A DNA stretch of 64,000 nt from Megamerina dolium (taxonomy: Eukaryota > Arthropoda > Insecta > Diptera > Megamerinidae), in assembly GCA_963854835.1 (NCBI GenBank), contig OY978529.1:3382501-3446500 (forward strand), given 5' to 3'. The notes under the pieces were generated by a model. The model was not told the origin of the DNA. It saw only the letters and a list, made by a program, of their open reading frames with translations, and did no database searches. Position 1 is the stretch's first letter, and every line of letters begins with the position of its first letter. The translations under genes were made by a program, and so were the position numbers. Shown here piece by piece: positions 58,392-64,000 of the stretch.

Positions 58392-58819
58392 GAAAAGCAA
58401 CAACAACAACAACAACAAAATAACATAAAAACGATAGAAACGCATACTCTTGACCTTTTTTGCCATAACTTTATATTACTTATATACATACTACATACAA
58501 TACATACATATACTATATATACATACTATATATAATATATATATATATATACTAGCGCAATGATGAAATTATAATTAACAACAACAACAAAAAAAAATAT
58601 ATATAAAATTATTATGTTAGCATTTCACAAAACACACTGAAATGCATTAATAATAGAAGAAGAAGAAGAAAATTAAACAACTTTTGTAAATACATATTAT
58701 TTAAAGAGACAAACAACAACAAAAAAATTGGAAAAAAATAATAAATAAATTGAAAAATATATAATAAAAAAAAAATACTGGTTTTTCCTTTTTTTATTGG
58801 ATTAAACTTTTGCTTAGTC
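57193..58819 (+). other. A-rich, UTR-like or intergenic DNA
   Basis: There is no gene. An end-like word, GGCGCCACTGTATAAGCCCA, lies at 57300. Poly-A and TA runs follow, with (TAA)n at about 58350-58391 and TGTAAATA at 58685-58692. Confidence 0.4.
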
Positions 58820-59560
58820 CTCTTTCCGGCCGGTTAGCTTGATCTTCTTTCTCCATAAATGTATGGTGTGAGTACTGGCGGACTACATGGAAAGTACAGC
58901 GCTTCTGATAAAACCACTAAGCAGGTCTCAAGCACACATACAGAGCTGGCAAATCCATTGAAACGGCCCTGCACGAACTCGTAGCCGAGAGAGAACTGTC
59001 TTGTGCAGGGATATCTATGATTACTTTTATCGATATACATAGAGGGTGCCTTCGATAAGGGTGGTTTTGATAAACTAAGGATGGCCCTTGCTACTCGTGA
59101 CGTCAACCCAACAGCATTATAAGGTGGGTGGACAGCATGCTGAGGAAAAGGGCAATCAACTTTCAAAAGGGGAGTTACAGACTCAGAGGTAGGGTAGCAC
59201 AATGGGGCGTACTATCGCCCATCCTTTGGAACATCACGGTCGATTCCCTACTCCAGCTTCTGGACTCAAAAGGCATACACACCGTCGGGTATGAAAGATG
59301 ACATAACGGTAACGGTGAGCGGTAAGTTCCTGGACACAATTTGTATGATACCATGAGAGGTGCACTCAAAATGGTTGAACGATGGTGCACCGAACAAGGT
59401 CTCTCCGTAAATGCTAGTAATTCGAAAACACTACTCTTTACTAAAAGGAGGACTGGACTAACAATAGACCCCCTTAGGCATCAACGTCTCCAAGGAAGTA
59501 AAGTATCTAGGTGTCACAAAAATTCGGGAACCAAGTTTTACGTTGCGTTTTGAGAACAAA
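58820..59560 (+). mobile_element. LINE RT fragment
   Basis: The plus strand reads FRPVSLIFFLHK, AGKSIETALHELVAE, YIEGAFDKGGFDKLRMALAT, RWVDSMLRKRAINFQKGSYR, AQWGVLSPILWNITVDSLLQ, GIHTVGYEDDITVTVSG (YADD altered to YEDD), then MVERWCTEQGLSVNASNSKT and LLFTKRRTGL. These are RT motifs 3-7 of a Jockey/I-type element. It is truncated at both ends, with frameshifts. Confidence 0.85.
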
Positions 59561-59565
59561 TTCCA

Positions 59566-59740
59566 CTCTAATAACCGGACGCAAACACTTTGTTTTTTCC
59601 TATTTTTCTGTTTTCATCAGCTCTCGCTCAGCGGACGCGGATCTCTTGATAACGGACAAGCAAAATATATGACTGAACGAAAATGTAAAGAAAACAATAA
59701 AAACCTTTCATAAGCGGACGCGTCTCTTTTTATGGAATAA
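59566..59740. mobile_element. Possible pogo/Tigger-type terminal fragment
   Basis: CTCTAATAACCGGACGCAAA, CAGCGGACGCGGATCTCTTG, ATAACGGACAAG and CATAAGCGGACGCGTCTC resemble the repeated ATAAGCGGAC words at pogo/Tigger ends. No transposase was seen. It is a weak call. Confidence 0.35.
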
Positions 59741-59866
59741 TTAAACAGAACAGCCGCAAAAAATCGTACGTTAACATTAACGGAAGCTATGTGCAACAAT
59801 TTATAGTATTTTTGCATGAAAAGAATGCAAATTATGAATCATTTAATTTGTAAAATTTACGAAATG

Positions 59867-60655
59867 TTTCGACTAAACAAAAAAATGGAAATCTTAAATG
59901 CGATGATGAAGAAAATTTTGTGTATTTGTGCTCAGGGAAAGAGGTTGGTGCTTTAGAATACTCTCTCCAACATATCGGCCGGTATCTCATGAATAAATTC
60001 TTCAATATTGGCTTCCAGTGCGCCAGCCGTTGAGGACTTGTCGCTATAGACATGATTCTTAACATAGCCCCACAAAATATAGTCTAAAGGCGTTAAATCA
60101 CACGATCTAGGCGCCCAATGGACCGGCTCCAAACTTGAGATAAACTGTTCACTGAACTCGCTTTACAATTGGGCCATTGTTTTGCGTGCTGTGTGGCATG
60201 TGGCACCGTCTTGTTGAAACCACATGTCAGTCAAGTCCAGTTCTTCCATTTTGGGCAAAAAAAATTTTTGTAATCATCGCACGGTAGCGCTCGCCTTTCA
60301 CAGTAACGTTCCTGCTTTCGTTGTCTTTGAAAACAGTGCATTTTTCGAGATGCATTGTCAGGCAGTTCTTGCAATGCTTCTGCAATGCTGCTCTTCACAC
60401 CAAATACGGAAATTTTGATTGTTCCATTTGTTGTATATCCATTCAACCAGAAATGAGCACCGTCGCTACACACAAGAAATTCCCCGATGCACTTTCTTAA
60501 CCGAGCATGAATTTTGATAATAAAATTCAATAATCTGCAAGCGTCGTTCGTTTGTAAATCGATTCATGGTTAAATTATAGACCAAACTGAACATGTTTGA
60601 CAGTAAAATGTTACACGAAAACAGCTGAGCTGCCAGAAACAGTGTTGCCAAAAAG
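59867..60655 (-). mobile_element. Tc1/mariner-superfamily transposase with central deletion
   Basis: The minus strand begins MNRFTNERRLQIIEFYYQNS. It jumps by deletion to DGAHFWLNGY (first Asp region), then ERYCERRALPCDDY, WFQQDGATCHTARK (second Asp region), VHWAPRSCDLTPLDYILWGY, VKNHVYSDKSSTAGALEANI, EEFIHEIPADMLERVF. It is the same family as 9735 and 24270. Confidence 0.83.
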
Positions 60656-60659
60656 AAAG

Positions 60660-61270
60660 TTGCCAAAAATTCGCTGTGTATTTGGCTAAAAAATCACAAA
60701 TAGCTATTGTTCGTGAGCTCAAACACTTCGAAGTGAATAATATGATTGTGTATCGTACCATAAATTGTTACAATGATACAGGCCAAACACCATGATGGTG
60801 GACGAAAAAAGCCAAATCACCTGAAATGGTTCGGAAAATGAACGTTCGACTTGAACGAAATCCACGTCATAGTGGCCAAAGTAATGAAAATATCCAAGCG
60901 AAGCATCCGACGCATATTCCAAAATGAGCTCAAGGTAAAGTCTTACAAGTTCCAAAAGGCACTCAATCTTACAGCAAAGAAACAAAAAGTTACACTCGAA
61001 AGAGTATCTCTGATGAGAAAAATTTCCCTACTGAGCGGTTTATAAACTCTCAAAATGATCGTGCTTACTTAAATGAGCGCAATTCCGATAATTTGAGACT
61101 ACGAATGGCCACCCGAAGTAATTTTCCATCTCAAGTAATGGCATGGGCATTACTGTGACCGCCGATGGACGCTCTCCAATCGTTTTGGAGTGCAAAGTGA
61201 AGTCTAAAAAATATGCCAATATGGATGTACTGAAGCCATTGTTAGGGAATGGGCCAAAATATCGGAAGAT
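60660..61270 (+). mobile_element. Tc1-like transposase, N-terminal two-thirds
   Basis: The plus strand reads KNHKIAIVRELKHFEVNNMI, VYRTINCYNDTGQTP, KMNVRLERNPRHSG, SKRSIRRIFQNELKVKSYKF, QKALNLTAKKQKVTLERV, SDEKNF (first catalytic Asp), NDRAYLNERNSDNLRLRMAT, FPSQVMAWALL. Frameshifts are present, and the C-terminal catalytic part is lost near 61270. It is a different lineage from the neighbour at 59867. Confidence 0.78.
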
Positions 61271-61669
61271 CACATTCGTGAAACATGCAACTTATTTTTT
61301 ATAACATACATATGATATTTGAAATATTTAAGATTACGAGTCATGAAATTCATTCATTTTACAGTCTGTAGATGCAGTGCGAGATTTTAAATAAAACAAG
61401 CAACTATATAGATGTATTGTATATATTTATATTATTTCATTAAATGCAAATTTATTTTTCATTAATTTTTTTTTGTATTACTTTTCTTTTGTTATTATAC
61501 AAATTTGTTGAAGTTTCGATTTAAAATGTTTTTCGATTTTTCGAAAAACAAAATTATAAAACATCGATACGATTATGAGAGTTACGAGCGAGTATACTAC
61601 CTACATGTGACATGAGTACATAATACATACAATTAAAATGCAATACTATGTATGATATGAAGAAGTATA

Positions 61670-62697
61670 CAAGGGCTGTCCCAGAACTACCCGACCTGAC
61701 ATATAGATGACGGCAGTAGACTGAAAAAAAAAAATTACTTTGGTGAAAAGTGGCAACCTTATAAAACATATCGTTTAAGTTTCAAGACACCACGTTGTGG
61801 CCTCAGTGAATTTGTAAACATGCAAAAAAATTGGTCACCGTTATGTAATTCAATCCAACGAATATTAAAGCCGAACTACATTCTACTCTGGGGAAGTCTG
61901 CTCCTTCGTTTACGACCATAAAATATTGGGTGGCAGAGTTTAAACGAGGTCGTACAAGCTGCCAAGACGAACGCCGTAGTGGTCGACAAATTAAGGTGGC
62001 CACGCCAGAAACGGTTAAGAAAATTCACAAAATGGATGATCGCCGGCTGAAGGTGAGGGAGCTAGGTGAAATTACAGGCATTTCAAAAACTGCTATACAT
62101 CATATATTGACTGAAAATTTGGAGATGAAAAAGCTGTGTGCAATATGGGTGTCGCGTTTGCTCACAATAGAACAAAAACAACGTCGTGAAGATGTTTCTA
62201 CAGAGTGTTTGGCGATGTTTCACAGTAATAAAGCCGAGTTTTTGCGTCAATTCGTAACCATGGATGAAACATGGGTCCACCACTTCACACCTGAGACAAA
62301 GCAGCAGTCAAAACAGTGGACTGAAAGGGGAGAATCGTGTCCAAAAAAAGGCGAAGACAGTTCCATTTGCAGGCAAGGTTATGGTTAAAGCTCGAATTGC
62401 TTCAGCACGCACCTTATTCGTCAGATTTAGCTCCTTCGGATTATTTTCTATTTCCAAATTTGAAAAAATGGCTTGGTGGTAGAAAATTTGCGCAAACAAT
62501 GAAGAGCTGGAGTCTGCGGTATATGGCTATTTTAATGAGCTAGACAGTTCATACTATAAACAGGATATCGAAGCTATAGAATATCACTTGAAAAAGTGTA
62601 TAGAGCTAAAAGGAGATTATGTTGAGAAAGAAAGAAAAATTTTCCCAAATTTGTTGTGTTTTCTTTGTTAGGTAGGGTAGTTTTGGGACCGCATTCG
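61670..62697 (+). mobile_element. Mariner transposon copy B, internally deleted
   Basis: The terminal repeats are CAAGGGCTGTCCCAGAACTA on the left and, complemented, CGAATGCGGTCCCAAAACT on the right; TA flanks both (61668-61669, 62698-62699). The plus strand encodes WVAEFKRGRTSCQDERRSGR, ATPETVKKIHKMDDRRLKVR, SKTAIHHILTENLEMKKLCA, MDETWVHHFTPETKQQSKQW. It then jumps by deletion to LLQHAPYSSDLAPSDYFLFP, NLKKWLGGR. It is the same family as copy A at 3594 and cannot make an intact transposase. Confidence 0.92.
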
Positions 62698-63140
62698 TAT
62701 ATATGGTATATCTACATACCTACATAGTTACTATCAGAATCTAGAAACGAAAATAAGATTGTAAATTTTTATTTTATGCATTTTTTTTATTATTAGCTCA
62801 TTTTTTTGTTTTTTGTTTTGTTTTTTGTAATTATAAGTAGGACGTAATATCTACTCGTATGCATATAAATTTTAAATTTAATCATTTTTGCTAAACTATT
62901 ACTACATGCTATACCTTTATATAGTTTGTTATTATTGTAAATATATACGATCATATTGTGGTATTAAAATTATTTTTTAATTATAATTTTAATGTTTTTT
63001 TCGTAAAACTTATAATACGTAAATATTGCAATGAGTTTTTTTCTTCTTTTTTTCATGAGTGTGAGTAGTGTAGGAGCAATTTTTATATTTACAATTGTTA
63101 TAAAAATTTTACATTTCAGATTAATCTCTTCTCATAACAA
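62698..63140 (+). other. AT-rich DNA, no gene
   Basis: TGTAAATA lies at 62936-62943. Nothing else was recognised. Confidence 0.4.
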
Positions 63141-63149
63141 AGATATCAA

Positions 63150-63375
63150 TTGACAAATCAAATTCAACTCTTCACAAACCAAATACACCATTGTAAATCA
63201 AATTCACCTTTTCTCAAACCGAGTACCCTCCATGAGAAATCAAATTCACCTTTTTGAAACCGAGTACACTCCATGACAAATCAAATTCACCTTTTTTCAA
63301 ACCGACTACCCTCCATGAGAAATGAAATTCACCTTTTTCAAATCAAATTCACCTTTCTCAAATGAATTGCAACCT
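63150..63375. repeat. ~41-bp minisatellite
   Basis: The word AAATCAAATTCACCTTTT recurs near 63196, 63237, 63278, 63319 and 63339, separated by CAAACCGAGTACCCTCCATG. The complement GGTGAATTTGATT appears at 63412, and related words to 63570, so it can fold back. Confidence 0.82.
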
Positions 63376-63662
63376 CTTTTGCCATTGATGATCAGTTTCT
63401 TACAAATGAAAGGGTGAATTTGATTGGTTAAAAAAAAAATTATCAATTTGAAAAATAGATAAGTGTGCTTCGAAAAATGTAATTTGGTTTTTAAAAGGGT
63501 TCATTTGATATGGAAATATATGAATTTGTTTTGCAAAAGGATGCATTGGTTTGGGAATGTGGTGAATTTGAAATTGAAAATCAATAATTATTATTATTTT
63601 CATTACTTTTTGCTTTTATTTTTGTTTGTTTCGGTTTTTTTTTTTTACTATTTTATACTTAA

Positions 63663-63952
63663 TTTGATTTGAAAATTGGTTTTTACGCAATCGAGATGTT
63701 TTATTTTTCCAAAATTTTTCATTTTTATATTTTAAAATTCGACTTTAATATGTTAACGCAATTAATCAATAATTCCAGGGATGTTAAACACAGATTTAAA
63801 GCATTTTTGATTTGAAAATTGATTTTTACGTAATCGAGATGTTTTAATTTTCCAAATTTTTCATTTTTATATTTTAAAATTCGACTTTGATATATTAAAC
63901 GCAATTAATCAATAATTCCAGGGATGTTAAACACAGATTTAAAGCATTTTTT
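63663..63952. repeat. 144-bp tandem duplication
   Basis: Two nearly identical copies hold GCAATTAATCAATAATTCCA, GGGATGTTAAACACAG and ATTTAAAGCATTTTT, with TTTTTACG(C/T)AATCGAGATG at each start. Confidence 0.9.
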
Positions 63953-64000
63953 TGTTAAAAAAAATTAACTTTTGTAAAATAAAAATTTTATACATCATGA

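Noticed and set aside
60231..60530. Possible intact transposase gene
   Set aside because: The centre of the gene is deleted and the catalytic region is frameshifted.

Overview
The window is AT-rich eukaryotic DNA from an insect. Spliced exons on the + strand encode the transmembrane and cytoplasmic part of Semaphorin-1a (Sema1a) in a form I recognise as very close to the Drosophila protein. The load of mariner, Harbinger, RTE and RNase H-bearing non-LTR elements also fits a fly. I cannot name the species; a schizophoran fly is the best guess.

Layout. Positions 1-2618 are the end of an upstream Sema1a intron holding a SINE and a LINE scrap. Coding exons lie at 2619-2808 (transmembrane segment), 2883-3141 and 3231-3284. 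An 18.6 kb intron follows, full of transposon debris, tandem arrays and a GC-rich candidate alternative exon at 16590-16652. Exon 21871-21940 comes next, then a 4.4 kb intron with a CCAA microsatellite and 14-bp repeats, then the last exon 26296-26480, which ends in TGA. The same frame stays open without a gap for 373 further codons to 27602. From 27603 to 64000 I see no other host gene. That stretch alternates A-rich, 3'-UTR-like or intergenic sequence with transposon islands.

The mobile fraction contains: a tRNA-derived SINE family with two alternative 3' tails; two mariner copies with TA duplications; several degenerate Tc1/mariner-superfamily transposases; an RTE-type LINE with a TAAG-repeat tail; several RNase H-bearing LINE remnants; four copies of a Harbinger-type MITE next to a Harbinger coding remnant; and three ~100-310 bp tandem arrays sharing a TTTTGTATGGGAG core. 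Several elements are nested: a SINE sits inside an RT catalytic motif, and a MITE inside an RTE ORF.

The most interesting signals are the long in-frame extension after the Sema1a stop (stop-codon readthrough candidate) and the candidate alternative exon that would swap the C-terminus for Val-Tyr-Leu. Everything here is read by eye. No alignment, search or expression data was available.
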